Source: Cristatella mucedo
Lineage: Eukaryota > Bryozoa > Phylactolaemata > Cristatellidae
Reading direction: 5' to 3'
Assembly (NCBI GenBank): GCA_009760855.2
Contig: WPIO01000019.1
Location: 1,226,001-1,290,000 of the forward strand
Length of the DNA stretch: 64,000 nt
Notes under the pieces: generated by a model
What the model was told of the DNA's origin: nothing
Databases searched by the model: none
The model's input: the letters and a program-made list of their open reading frames with translations, nothing else
In this document: positions 13,590 to 26,639 of the stretch, piece by piece
Numbering within the stretch: the first letter of the stretch is position 1
How the letters are laid out: every line of letters starts with the position of its first letter
Position numbers and translations under genes: made by a program

Positions 13590-14358
13590 ATCGATCAACA
13601 ACCGCACCCATTGGTGCAGCAGATCAGTTAAACTCATTTTTAAAAGGTTCAAGCTGTGCTAGTTCCAGACAGGTTTTTAAGCTAATCACTCCACAGAGTC
13701 TGCATCGTTGCTAGTGCATAACTAGCTTCTCTTGAATGCTGACTAGCAGGTATGGCGAGTCTCTTTGCTAGCTTTGCTGGAACATTCAAGAACTCAAGTA
13801 ACTTGAGTTCACACTATTCATAAGTCTTCCTACTTTTGCAATAAGATATCTAGAATTGGTGCATAAATCTGCAGCTAGACTTGTCTGTCGTGAACGCCGC
13901 AGATGCCACACTGCAGCACTTGTCACCGGCACATATTGGCTTCCCATCAGGCAATCCATCGACTTCACGGGGTTCGGTCACTAAGTCCTTTCGTTCTCTT
14001 GCTCTGGCTTAACTATAGGAATTTCTACCCAATCAGGCTAGACTTTATACTACCAGCTCTTCTAAATCAAGTCATGTAATTGGGCCTCTACCAACAAATT
14101 CTGTGGAGACCATGCCTCCAGTTTGCACGTTTCCAGGATCCACATCTCACTCCTGATTGACCTCACGACATCTCCTGACTAGACTAAATATCAAAATAAG
14201 TTAAAAGCTCATCTGTTCCTCAAGCCATTTGCTGGGCCCGTGTGAATTGCCCTTTTACTTTATTTCCTTATTTTTCATGCTTATTCATGCTAAGACTGAG
14301 CAAGTATGCTATCACCATCTGACATGCTTTCTTTCCTTTTTAAGTAAAGTGCCTTGAA
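13590..14358 (+). repeat. LINE L-A, degenerate RT end and 3'UTR
   Basis: Remnants in family order: the reverse-transcriptase segment near 'aatcactccacagagtctgc', the 'tctgcagctagacttgtctg' block, 'gtggagaccatgcctccagt', the 3'UTR 'ccgtgtgaattgccctttta' and 'aagtgccttgaaagagac'. Many indels are present. A SINE S-B replaces the last part of the tail. Confidence 0.75.
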
Positions 14359-14500
14359 AGAGACTCGGTCCCGATGTCGTGGGTTCGAATCCTGTGGTGG
14401 ACGATTCTTTATCACCTCTGCAAGCGGTGGTGATAGCCATAAAGGCTCTTCTGTCGGTATACAAAAGAAGCTGTGTTAAATCAGCTAATATATATTTATT
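14359..14500 (+). repeat. SINE S-B, 5'-truncated, fused to LINE
   Basis: It begins inside the tRNA-like head ('tcggtcccgatgtcgtgggt'), then the B box 'gtgggttcgaatcctgt', the body hairpin and 'gctgtgttaaatcagc'. The join to the L-A tail is abrupt. Confidence 0.82.
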
Positions 14501-15207
14501 TACTTCTTTTAGAAGCTGTCAAAATGCTTTAGTTTCATTATTATAACCAGTTAGTAAAGGTCATCACATGTACATAGTCACTTATAGACGTACTGTACGT
14601 ATGGACGACCTGCTGATCTAGGATATCACGAGTGACCTACACCGAGCCTTAATCATGGGCTTTAAATCATTTTTACACCAGATTTTGCTATGCACGAGGT
14701 AGTTTACGTTGTGGCAGTCGTTCGTTGCAAGGTCGCTTTGGTCCGAGCATCGGCAAAGCACTCCTCCTGTTACAGGTTGAACGTTTAAGGGGCTACTTTT
14801 GCTCTGCAGGGCGTGTGCGAAAGTTTGAGTGCACACGAGTCCATGATTTTGACCATGACCTTGGCCCATCAGCCGAGCGTGCACCATGTGTGCAAGCCCC
14901 TGCAGCTCCACCGTGGAGATGCACGTTCAGATGCACTTGTCCACAATAACTGTCGGTTCAAGATTCATTGCTGGCAGCTATGCGCAGGCTCTTTTTCATG
15001 AAAGCTTCAAATTGGCCAATGAGTCGCTAGCCAACACTCAATAGAACAGCCGAGCTCTAAGAAGGTGCCTTGCGATAAGCATCTAAAGGTCTCACCCGCG
15101 ACAGAACGAAGGCTGCATTTCATGATTTAGCTATGGAATGCAGACCAATGTAGACTGCTTTCACATAGTTGTCTGTCCTGCTCCCTTGTCGGCAAGCCAA
15201 CCTGGCC
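14501..15207. other. No gene recognised
   Basis: Nothing identified on either strand. Confidence 0.45.
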
Positions 15208-15325
15208 TTCACAGCAGCAGCAGCAGAAGCAGCAGCAGCAACAAGCAGTGGTGACAAACAGCAGTACCAGCAGCACAAGCACTAAACAGCAGTGACAGGC
15301 AGTAGCAGCAGCAGCATCAGCACAA
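15208..15325. repeat. CAG/CAA-rich tract
   Basis: Clusters of cagcag with aca, agt and acc interruptions. It reads as poly-Cys/Leu or poly-Gln/Ser depending on frame and has no flanking coding support. Confidence 0.85.
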
Positions 15326-17129
15326 TCAGGAAGCAGTAGTGACAAGCTGTACCAGCCATTCTTGAGTGAGCGCTTGATGCACCCACCGAGTTTTGGCCGA
15401 TCTCTGTGTCGCATAGGTTCGATGCGAGCAAAGGTGCAGATAATCCTAAATTGCAACTCTGGTGCAGCTGATGCAGAGGAGAGATGGGTGCTTTCGAAGA
15501 CCAGACAGGCTGGACTAAAGTGCCCTCGGAGCGAACTCAGGGATTCATAAGATTACTGAATGCTTCTAAAAATGCTACTGGCAAGGCAGTGACAGAGACT
15601 TCTTATCAGGATATAGATACAGCCTTGCAGGGCCTTCTTCCTCAGGTTATGATTATATTCTGTTCTGCTCTGTGCGTGCTCAGCTTTGCTCATCGATGAG
15701 CCTTTGCAATGTAATGAATCACATAAAAGCTTTCGCCGAACGGTCTGGTGGATACAACCACAAAGCTCTGCACGGCAAGTTCATAGCCCGATGCTTGATA
15801 GCCACACCCTTCAGCAGGAGCAGCAGCAGCAGCCTAGGGTTGTACTTCGTCGTTGTGTCGAGAGGTTCGGCTACCGCTGGTCTCCCTCTGACACTGCCAC
15901 CACTGCCCGGCCCCCTGGCTCCTGACAAAGAGGCGACTTTGAGCAAATTAAGTGAGGCAGCTGGCAAGAGGTCGGGCGGCCACAGCACGATGCATTCACT
16001 GGCTGAGGGGCTGCTGTGGGCTGCCGGCAGACCGTCAAAGCTCCAGCCACCGGCAGCGATCTGCTGCCCTTGCTTGATCCTGTGAGAGGGAGAGAGCCTA
16101 CTTACACGCAAGCATCCTCCCTGATTAAGATGTCACCTCGGTTACAGGATGACAGGACTTAAGCAGTCGGACGGGAAGAGAAGAGTGGGCACTTGGCAGC
16201 CTGTCACGTCTGATGGCTGCAAGCAATTGCACCTGCCGTGACCCGGGCAACGCTCGGCCGACGGCGAATGCCTGCCAGTAGGTCGGCGTCTCCGTTGGCC
16301 ACTGTCTCCCTCCCCTCTCGGTTCTTTTGGCTGCTCCGTACTACCGCGTGCAGAGCTTCGACGAAGCGATGAATGCGGCATGCACGGCAGCGATGGGGTG
16401 GAGGCTTACGAAGGCATCAGCTGCACTCATGCCAGCTCCAGTTTGCCGTGGACCAAGTGCTCGGTGAAGGCTATCCCTCGGACTGGAGGCATGCAGCCCA
16501 GGGTCGGAGGAGGGTTGCTGCTCGTACTCATCGGCTGGAGTGGACCGGAGCAGGTGGTAGTGCTCCCGACCTCTGCACTCGCGTCCTAGTGGTATTTCGA
16601 GGACAGCAGCTCTTAACGTGCACGTGTGTCATGCACAGTCACACGGCTTGAGTGCTTGGCTCTGATGCGACTTGCAATCGTTTGGAAAAAATTCCGCGGA
16701 GCTCTAAGAAGCAGAAGTACGATGCACGTGAGCACTTGTAGACGAGCTGTCTGGATAAAAGTCAAGTTGAAAAGGTCTACCAACCCAGGCATCAAAACCT
16801 GCATCCCTGTACCTGTTAGCTCCTCTGACCTGCCCCCTGACCCTAAGAAGATAATTATCTCCTTCTCTCCAGCTCAGTATAAGGGATATACCCGAGTGCA
16901 TGCAGAGAGCAGCTGAACATGGCTGCTTGTTTATGCAGTCTAAATACTAGACCTGCTTTACTACTTTGAGAGCCGCCTGGCAGCTGAGAGCCGCTTTTGC
17001 TTAACCAAGCACTGACAGCTTTTTCTGACCGTATCAGAATTTTCCGAAATCGAAGTTTGCACGGGTTTCAAACATAGAAACACAGCAGTAAAACCACTTT
17101 AGAGCATTTCGGTGTGTTTTTGATGGTTG
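15326..17129. other. No gene recognised, partly GC-rich
   Basis: Around 15790-16640 the base composition is GC-rich and frames of 80-140 codons open on both strands. No domain, start context or splice pattern convinced me. Confidence 0.4.
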
Positions 17130-18092
17130 GTCATAAGAAATTTCGGGCTTATTGTTACATCTAAATGCTTGCGGCTAGAGCCTTCCACCTTCCAGTTTGC
17201 ATGCTTCTGCCATCGAGCTACCAATAATCTATCGTTCCCTCCAGGTAACAAGCCTTCGCCAGATGTCACGTGTGTCAAGTCGCATTCCGATTCTTTGCTC
17301 CAGAAATCGTCCGTTCCTTGTGCTTGGCTATTTTAACATTCGTTTCATGACCAACTGACCCACTGGGTGCAGAATTTCTTACATTAACTGATTCATTTTC
17401 TCTTGTGCCTCATGGCCCCACTGACAATAACGGATGCACACCCGATCGAATATTTTCCCTCAATTTTATGCTGTCAGCTATTATTTTCTTTTAGCAAATT
17501 CAGCACATCCGACCACGTGCGGATCTCATTCGTTCTACTGTCGTATTCATCCGGTATCCAAAATGTTCTCCGAATCCAAACCTTAACACCGTTGATATTG
17601 ATACCGTCTGCACGAAAATTGTCTTCCCTCGTTGTGCTAGCTGCTGAATCCACTGCATTCACCTGTTGCCCTCACTTGTGAAATGCTAGAATGCAATACT
17701 AGCCGACATCCTTTGGAGACCGTGCATTTAGTTCGTATGCTCCGAAAGCCTGGAACTCACTCCCGACCTGCATCAGAACATCCCCTGACCTGACCACACT
17801 TAAAAAGAGCTTAAAACATGCCTATGTAGGACAGCATTTAGTGGGTCCCTGTGATTCGTCCTTCATGTGCTCATGCGTGCTGACACTGTGCATGCTGCAA
17901 CTAACCACATTTGCATACTGACCCTGTGCATGTCACCCCCTAACCATGTTATTCATTTTGTTTATTTATCAAGCATGATTACTCACCATTGAATTGCATT
18001 TCCCTTTGCAGCAATGTAAAGCGCCTAGAGAGAGATTGAGTTCTCTGAGGGCGCTTTATCAAGTGCATTATTATTATTATTATTATTATTCT
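17130..18092 (+). repeat. LINE L-A copy: endonuclease remnant joined to 3' end
   Basis: The first part reads as a decayed AP-type endonuclease C-terminal half. 'cttggctattttaacattcg' gives Leu-Gly-Tyr-Phe-Asn-Ile, matching the family Leu-Gly-Asp-Phe-Asn motif, and is followed by a Ser-Asp-His-Val motif near 17508. From about 17697 the sequence jumps straight to the C-terminal end, 3'UTR, 'gcgctttatcaagtgcatta' and (ATT)n. The whole reverse-transcriptase core is missing, so this is an internally deleted insertion. Confidence 0.72.
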
Positions 18093-18259
18093 GGGGCCAG
18101 TTTGCTCCTCTGACCAAGTACGCTTACGTTCTCGCCCACATGGCCCAGGTTTATCACTGCAGGTATTAAACTTGCTAGGACTACAAAGCGAAAGCTCCAG
18201 ACAGAATTGGAACGAGATGGAATTTACATAAAAAAAATATCGCAGTGGAATCGCAGGGG

Positions 18260-19354
18260 CACCATCTAAAGACGCTGATGTCGACCGTCAGCCACCTCCC
18301 TATTTGCTCCCACGTCAGCACCTTACCTAGTCATCTTGAAGACGATCTAGCAAATCATTTCTCTAGCATCATTGTCAGCTTGATCATTGATAGATAAGAT
18401 CTGAGAGAGTCCATCCCAAGTTACCATACGAACTGGACTCCTCAAATATATCGTCTTGCAGTATCTATATGTTCACTGTCAAGCCTGCTAATAATGACTG
18501 CATCTCGAAGTTCATCTTTGAGTCTAAGAAGACTACTAGCCTTCTAGACCAGATACTTACTGTCCTCCTTCTAAGATTTAGTGTCCTGTTCTAAAGTTAC
18601 CTTTAATTAGACGACCACATCAGCGCCACAGCCAAGTCTGCATACTTTCAGCTACTTAAAATTGCTAAAATTCGGGCTTGTTTAGACAGGGATACCATAT
18701 CTAAATTGGTCCATGCATTTGTGACATCCCGTCTCGACTTCTCTGACTCACTGCTTGCTGGTCTACCGGCATGTGCAATCAGGCACTTACAGCTGGTGCA
18801 AAACTCTGCAGCTAGGATTGTCTGTCGCGAGTGAAGCAGTTGCCACATCACACCACTTCTCGCCGACCTGAACTGGCTCTCAATCAAGCAGCGCATCGAC
18901 TTCAAGGTTCTGTCACTCACTTTTAGATCCCTTCATTCTCTGGCTCCCGCCTACCTATCAGAGCTACTTCCCAACTAGGTGAAAAATCGTACAACCGGCT
19001 GTTCTGACTCGAATCGTTCAGCTATACCTCGAACGAACCTCAAAACCGTCGGAGACCGTGCCTTTAGTTCCTATTCTCCCAAAGCCTGGAGCTCACCACG
19101 AACGCACGTCACAACGTCCCCTGACATGACAAAAATTAAAAAGTATCTTAAAACGTACTTTTTTTTACAGCATTTGGTAGGTCTTTGTAATTCGTCCTTC
19201 GTGTGCAAGTACTTGCTTACATTATGCCTGCTACTTGTGGATGTTACTACCAAACATTTGGTAATGCTTGATATGCAGCATCTGTAAAGTGCCTAGAGAG
19301 AAATTCAGTTCTCTGAGGGCACTATACGAATGTACTATTATTATTATTATTATT
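18260..19354 (+). repeat. LINE L-A copy: linker fragment and C-terminal end
   Basis: A degenerate linker (18260-18600) is followed by the C-terminal region starting at the Leu-Asp-Asp-His-Ile block near 18608. The remaining frame has two in-frame stops (after 'tgtctgtcgcgag', and near 'ttcccaactag'). It ends with the 'tctctgagggcactatacga' tail and (ATT)n. The RT catalytic segment is deleted. Confidence 0.85.
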
Positions 19355-19589
19355 TGATTTGCTGCTGCCCTGCATAATTTATATGCTAAATATGTCCAAA
19401 GAGTCAGTTATTGTCATTGCATTTTTCAAAAGGCTGCTACTAGGCCATTCGGTAAGAAGTCAATATTCGAAATAGAGAAAAGCTTAAAAGTTTTTCTTCC
19501 GAGCCTCTGTTTCTATAGATGACTATGGAATCAGTTTCGGGGGCAGCAAACCTCTTGCATTAAAACTTCAAAGTTTGCAAGTAAGTTTT

Positions 19590-20590
19590 AATCAGCTTTT
19601 ACAGCTCATCACTCGGCAGGTTCAGCACTGTTGTGAGCATATAACGACCGTCTCAGGGATGCTGATAGGTTCTCTGCTAGTTCTGCTAAATCGTCGTGGT
19701 ACCGTTTGATACAAGCGATCAAAACGTCCTTAACTTGCTCAAATTGAATGACGACAAAACTAACTAACTAGTTATGGGCAACCCTAGCGATAAGAAGAAA
19801 TTGGGAAATCTAGCCTTACACAGGTTCACTGCAAGTACACCTCCAATAGTCTCTTTGAGAGAAAGGGTGTCCTGTTCCAAAGCAACCTATCACTAAACCG
19901 TCACACCTACTTCAGAATCAAGTCTCTTTGCTTTCAGACATGTGAAATCGAAAAAATGTGGGCTTTCTTAGATAAATATACCGCCTCCAAGCTGGTATTA
20001 CTATACCCTGTCTCATAACTCACTGCTTGTAGGTCTTCCGGCCAGTGCAATAAGGTGATTAGAGTTCATGCAAAACTCAGCAACTGAGCTGGTCTGCCAC
20101 GAACGTTGCAATATCTCGATTGCATCACTTCTCACCGATCTGCACGGGGTTTCCATCAAGCCGCGCGTCGACTTCAAGGTTCGATCACTCATTTTGAGGT
20201 GCCTTTACTTTCAAGCTCCATCCTGCCTCTCCGAACTACTTCCTCATCAGGCTAGCCATCATTCAACATGCTCTTAAGACTTAAGTCTTAGCTGCGCCTC
20301 TAACCAACCTCAACTCCTTTAGTTTGTATGCTCCCAAAGCGTGGAAATTGTTCTCAAAGGAAGTTACGACATCCCCGGTCTTGAAATTTAAAAAGAGAGC
20401 TAAAACACACCCATTTCTCTCGAACTGTTTGCTGGGCCCGCATGAATTGCCCTTTGTGTGCTGGTGTGTGCTACCGCTGTGCAAGCAATCAGTGACCAGT
20501 TGAGATTGCCTCGTCTCAAGCACAAGTAAAGCGACTAAACACGAGGTTTAGCTTTCTTTGGATGCTAAACAAATGCATTATTATTTTAAA
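19590..20590 (+). repeat. LINE L-A copy, degenerate
   Basis: Starts in the RT segment near 19610, continues through 'ttgaatgacgacaaaactaa' (Leu-Asn-Asp-Asp-Lys-Thr) at about 19744 and the C-terminal blocks, and ends with the 'gctttctttggatgctaaac' tail variant and TTATTATT. Frames are broken in several places. Confidence 0.8.
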
Positions 20591-22500
20591 TAACTAGTTC
20601 CACTATGTCCTGTATTGAGCCTTAATACTAGCTGCTTACCAAGTGGATCTTCGAGTAGCCTAACACTAGAAAATATCCTTTCTGCTGTGTTAGCGAGCAG
20701 GAGCAGCATTAAGTACTTAAGCACCAGTTTCAGCAACATCTCGAGCAGCACCGGCAGCACAAGCAGCTCGATGACTCACACTTCTGGGTGTTTCGATTCT
20801 ACTGGAGGTTTTTTCAAGGCATCTCATTTCAAGCTTGACCTGCAGAATGACGAGTATCTTTTGAAAAGGGAAAATGCATACTAGAACTAAGGCAAGCCTT
20901 TCAGTGTATGGCGTGGCTGGTCGAAGGTTTACCACGGCTATCAGATGGCACGTTCGATGATCAGCCTGTCCTGGCCTGCAAAATCGCAGAGGCTGCGGTG
21001 ATTCTCTATGCACAAGTCTCTCGGTATAGGATCAATCTGCATTCATCATGGCAGGCGCCAGCCAGTCACGGGTTGGGCCCATTGTCGCCGCTGCGGCCAG
21101 GATTGCGATTTCGCCGCTGGCTGTCATCCTGGCCATTTGCTTTTCATTCCGTGAGCATCGAGAAATGGTGACCTCATTTAGTTGCATGAATGATGACATC
21201 CAGGGCCAAGGCGGCGGCACTGAGAGCAGCCCTGGCAGTGGCCGCTTATGCCAATGCCTCACCAGTCTGGAGGCTCGACGGCCGTCTAGACCGTCGGGCT
21301 TTGCTGTGCCAGCCTGCTGTCAACTATCTGCTGTCAACGATCTGGCGTCATGCCACGAGCTGCAGCTATTGCTGTCCACCGGGGGCCTGGCATGCGCACG
21401 GCAGGCCCTTGCTTGGCCCCGTGGTTACAGATCCAGCTTTGCAGTCGGGGGGGGGTCGATCGGGAGGAGTACTGGGCCGTGCCAAGGGCCGTAGAACAAC
21501 GACTGGCGGAAAGGGGAAGAACGGCTCTCAGTTGGAGTCTACGCTCAACGGGCCACTGGTCAGGGCGACCGGAGGCTCCCTTTGACCGAGGCAGCCGACT
21601 GCACTCGCATGCCGAAAGCTAATTTATTAATTTGCTGGACCATCCTCGGGGGTCTGGCCAGGGAGGTGCCACCAGCTGGGACAGTGCATCGAACTGGCTA
21701 GCTAGGTTCAGCTGCTGAGGTCGCCGGCCGCGGACCACCAGTGGTGCTGAGCATGAGCAGGCTGCACCCGGTGTCACTGGACGTCACCACAAGGTGCCCG
21801 AACGATATAAATGGGCTTGCGGCTGGCTTATTCTGACACCGACCTCAATATAAACGTGCAGGCATGCATAATGTCCGGCATGCATAGGAAATTAGGAGTG
21901 GCCTCCTCCCGAGTGGCCTCCAGCCTATAGCAGCCGAGTCGCCGAGTACTCAGAGGCTCAACTCATCCTTTCGCTTGCGATAATGGTTGCGTTCAGTATT
22001 TAGCTAAGGAGGGAGCCAGACCGTGATCTTTTCAGAGGTGGAACCCAGTCTTAGGAAGGCTGAAGGTTTCCTCACTCTATCTATGCAACGAGAGGGTAAC
22101 ACTTAATCATTCTTAAGTACTGGCAGTGCTCACACTGTCTTCGATGCGTTTCTGCGAAAATAATCGGACGTCAACAGGAAACCGTGGCTGTGCTCGAACA
22201 CTTATCGAGGAGCTTTGGAGGCCAGTTGGCCAGATATTAATCATTCGGCCTCGCCACAATCGCTACGTTCGTTGATGCTAGGGCATCGACGAACGATGCA
22301 GCGGCTGAATGCCAACGTCCGTGGACATGTTCTTGTCAGGACTAACTGCAAGCCTCGTTATCGTGCACGCCATGACGGCAGCAGAAGAAGAGAGCGATTG
22401 CGAAACACGGGCCTTGACATCAATCTGTCAATCTGACATGCAGCAGGAAGATCGATTGGGGATGAGCCGGCATTCGCACCTATGTGACGATTAAGGACCG
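20591..22500. other. No gene recognised; GC-rich 21040-21800
   Basis: A 148-codon frame from 21048 lies in a GC-rich block where other frames are also open. No family could be assigned. A G run occurs at 21447-21456, and a TATA-like 'gatataaatggg' lies near 21805 with nothing recognisable downstream. An inverted repeat is at 22266-22295. Confidence 0.4.
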
Positions 22501-22659
22501 AGGGCTAGTATAGCCGTAGCTAAAGCATCGCCATTGCTATACTTGGCCAGTGCTCTGATAGCTTCGTACATGCATACATGCGGCGGTCGCTCTGCAGTGA
22601 AAATAGAATCAGAGATACTTGGTCAAATGCTCCGCCAGCATCGTATATGTACTGACTCG

Positions 22660-22830
22660 GCGCTCTATCGGCGTAAATAATCAGTAATCTCAGCAATAAA
22701 TGGAGCAAGGGAGTTGAGAAAATGTTACGTGCTGGAGGGCTGGGAGGGATCATAGCATAAGTACAGCTAACTATGTGTGTCATCTGCGTAGAAATGAAAG
22801 CCCAGATTGTGCTTGGCAATCCTTGATCGG
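22660..22830 (-). repeat. LINE L-A reverse-transcriptase fragment
   Basis: On the minus strand 'ggctttcatttctacgcaga' encodes Gly-Phe-His-Phe-Tyr-Ala-Asp-Asp-Thr, the catalytic motif C of the reverse transcriptase. It is followed by a broken Pro-Ser-Gln-Pro-Ser-Ser block. Only this short piece remains. Confidence 0.75.
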
Positions 22831-23220
22831 TGCTCCACCAGCTTTCCATACAGACGTGCCACTAGCTCGGCGTGGGACAGCCGAGCCAGAGATTAAGCGC
22901 ATGAACTACAAAGGTTTAGACGAAGGTTTGATCGCTATCATGCTCTGCTATCGTCGGCGTTCCTGGGCTGCTTCGATAACTCGCTGGCCGCGCAGCCGTG
23001 GCTGGCTCTAGCTTAGCCAGCGTTGGGTAGCGTGACCGCAAGATCGAGCGGTCGTAGCGGGGTGTCAAAAAGGGGTCTCGAACGCTCGAACGATGCTCGA
23101 ACGACATCCATCCGACCGTCCCGCGACGAAAACATTATTGCCGTCCTCTCATACCTGCGGACATACCTGCATAAGCGATCAAGCACCGCACCACTATGTA
23201 CAATCTTCTCATTTGTTACG
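22831..23220. other. No gene recognised
   Basis: Nothing identified. Confidence 0.45.
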
Positions 23221-24050
23221 CCTGGTAATAATAGTAATAACAATAATACACTCGATAACGCACCCTCGGAGAGCTCAATCTCTTTCTAGCCGCTTTGCAT
23301 TTGCTGCAAAGGAAGCATGATCGAATGGGTAGTGGTTGAATGCTCAATAAACAACCAGAATAACGTGGTTAGGGGAGACATGCACAGGGTCAGCATTCAA
23401 GTATGGTTATTGGCACAAGTATGCACAGTGCCAACACACATAAGCACACAAAGGTCGAATCACAGGTGCGTTTTTAGTTTCTTTTTAAATGTGGTCAAGT
23501 CAGGAGATGTCTCGACGCAGGTTGTTAGTGAGTTTCAGGCTTTTGGAGCATACGAACTAACGGCACGGTCTCCAAAATATTTGAGGTTTGTACGAGGTAT
23601 TGGTAAACTGCTAAATTCCGAAAAGCGGGTGGTACGATGTTAGGCCCAGTGGGGGGATAGATCTGATAGGTAGGCTGGAGCCAAAAAATGAAGGGAGCTA
23701 AAAGTGAGTGACAAAACCTTGAAGTCGATGCGCTGCTTGATTGAGAGCCAGTTCAGGTCGGCGAGAAGTGGTGTGATGTGGCAACTGCTTCACTCGCGAC
23801 AGACAAGCCTAGCTGCAGAGTTTTGCGCTAGCTATAAGCCCCTGATTGTATAGGCCGGCAGGCCAGCAAACGGTGAGATACAGAAGTCAAGACGGGATAT
23901 CACAAATGCGTGGACCAACTTAGATGTGGTATCCGTATCTAAACAAGATCGAATTTTAGCAATGTTATGTAGGTGAAAGTAGGCAGACTTGATTGTGGAG
24001 CTGATGTGGTCGTCTAACGAAAGAGTCGCTGCCGCTTCGCTAGCTGTAGC
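23221..24050 (-). repeat. LINE L-A 3' end copy
   Basis: The plus strand begins with degenerate (ATA)n, then 'gcaccctcggagagctcaat', the 3'UTR and the reverse of the C-terminal region up to the Leu-Asp-Asp-His-Ile block near 24010. This is a 5'-truncated minus-strand insertion. Confidence 0.85.
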
Positions 24051-25039
<989 letters not shown>

Positions 25040-26280
25040 CAATCGTTCAGAGAGACTGCAGAGTATTGATGTGAATGGGCTAAAATCATACGAGGAACCT
25101 CTGAAGTATGTGGTACCTCGGGGTTCTGTGCTCGGGGTTCTGTGTCCCGTTCTTTTCGCGGTTTATTCTTTCCCTTTTACCGATGTGGTTGCCAGGCACA
25201 ATCTAGGCTTTCACTTCTATGCAGATGACACTCAGTTGTACCTTTGCTTTGATTCCTCACAGCCCTCCAGCCCGTCAAATTCTCTTAACTTCCTTACTGC
25301 GTATATTGATGACATCCAGACATGGATGGCAGCAAACTTTCTTAACTTGAATTATGATAAAACCAACATACCATTAATGGCCTAATCAAGCGTGATCCAG
25401 AATTTGGAGAGGTTAACGCTCAAAATCGACTCTGCCAGCGTATCTTCTGTTGAATCTGCAATTTCATTAGAGACCACATCAGCTCCACAGCCAAGTCTGC
25501 CTACTTTTAGCTACTTAAAATTGCTAAATTCGAGCTTGTTTAGATAAGGATACCACATCTAAGTTGGTCCATGCATTTGTGACATCCCGTCTTGACTTCT
25601 CTGACTCACTGCTTGCTGGCCTACCGGCATGTGCAATCAGGCACTCACAGCCGGTGCACAGCTCTATAGCTAGGCTTTTCTGTGGCGAGCGTCGCAGTTG
25701 CCACATCACATCACTTCTCGCCGACCTGAACTGGCTCTCAATCAAGCAGCGCATCGACTTCAAGGTTCTGTCACTCACTTTTAGATCCCTTCATTCTGTG
25801 GCTCCCGCCTACCTATCAGAGCTACTTCCCCACCAGGTGCTAAATCGTACAACCGGCTGTTCTGACTCGAATCGTTCAGCCATACCTCGAACGAACCTCA
25901 AAACCGCCGGAGACCGTACCTTTAGTTCCTATTCTCCCAAAGCCTGAAACTCACTCCAGACTTCCATCATGCCGTCTCTTGACTTGTCTACATTTAAAAA
26001 GAAACTGAAAATGCATCTATTTATCAGAGTATCTAGTGGGTACCTGTGATTTGTCCTTTGTGTGCCTATGTGTACTGACGCCGTGCATGCTGCCACTAAC
26101 CACACTTGCATGCTGACCATGTGCATTTCACCCCTAACCATGTTAGCCTTGATGTTTATCGAGCATGTTACCATTAATCATTCGATGGTGCTTCCTTTGC
26201 AGAAAATATAAAGCGCCTAGAAAGAGATTGAGTTCTCTGGGGCGCTATATCAAATGTATCGTTGTTATTATTGTTGTTAA
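25040..26280 (+). repeat. LINE L-A copy with reverse-transcriptase core
   Basis: Contains the RT motif Val-Pro-x-Gly-Ser-Val-Leu-Gly (25108 on), motif C Phe-Tyr-Ala-Asp-Asp-Thr-Gln-Leu (about 25218) and the Met-Ala-Ala-Asn-Phe-Leu block. A stop follows at 25383-25385. After a deletion the C-terminal region runs from about 25467, and the copy ends in the 3'UTR and degenerate (TTATTG)n. It is a dead copy, but the longest uninterrupted stretch around the catalytic site is here. Confidence 0.88.
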
Positions 26281-26336
26281 GAGCAGGTCACCAGTCGGTC
26301 TTCACCAGATGCGAAGACAAGTTATAATTCATTCGT

Positions 26337-26484
26337 TTAGCGCCCCAAGAGAACTTACTCCCTATTCAAGCGCTTCACATAAGTCACGGCCCTTGAGCCC
26401 ACGATCTCGGTCATCAAATACATTCACCTTGACCTCAGTTGTTAAAGACAACCAGTTTGAACGCTGGGCCAAACCAGCGTAGTT
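26337..26484 (-). repeat. SINE S-A variant with insert (S-A2)
   Basis: The tail 'cgccccaagagaacttactc' and the head 'ctgggccaaaccagcgtagt' (both as on plus) are S-A. The stretch between B box and A box carries an extra roughly 25-bp segment ('catcaaatacattcaccttg'), which also occurs in the copy at 34791-34886. Confidence 0.75.
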
Positions 26485-26639
26485 CTTGTGTAGAAGCAGC
26501 TGAACGCAGGAAGTTCTATAGACAAATTCTACCGAAGGTCCGAAGATTCGTCTGACGAGGAGGGGACGCTTCTGTCACACCATTCAAGCTGACCTTCAAA
26601 TACAAGCCGACCTTCAAATGCTCTCCAGCTGAACACGCG

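Noticed and set aside
21048-21494. 148-codon frame starting with a hydrophobic stretch
   Set aside because: It lies in a GC-rich block with alternative open frames. No homologous motif or splice context supports it.
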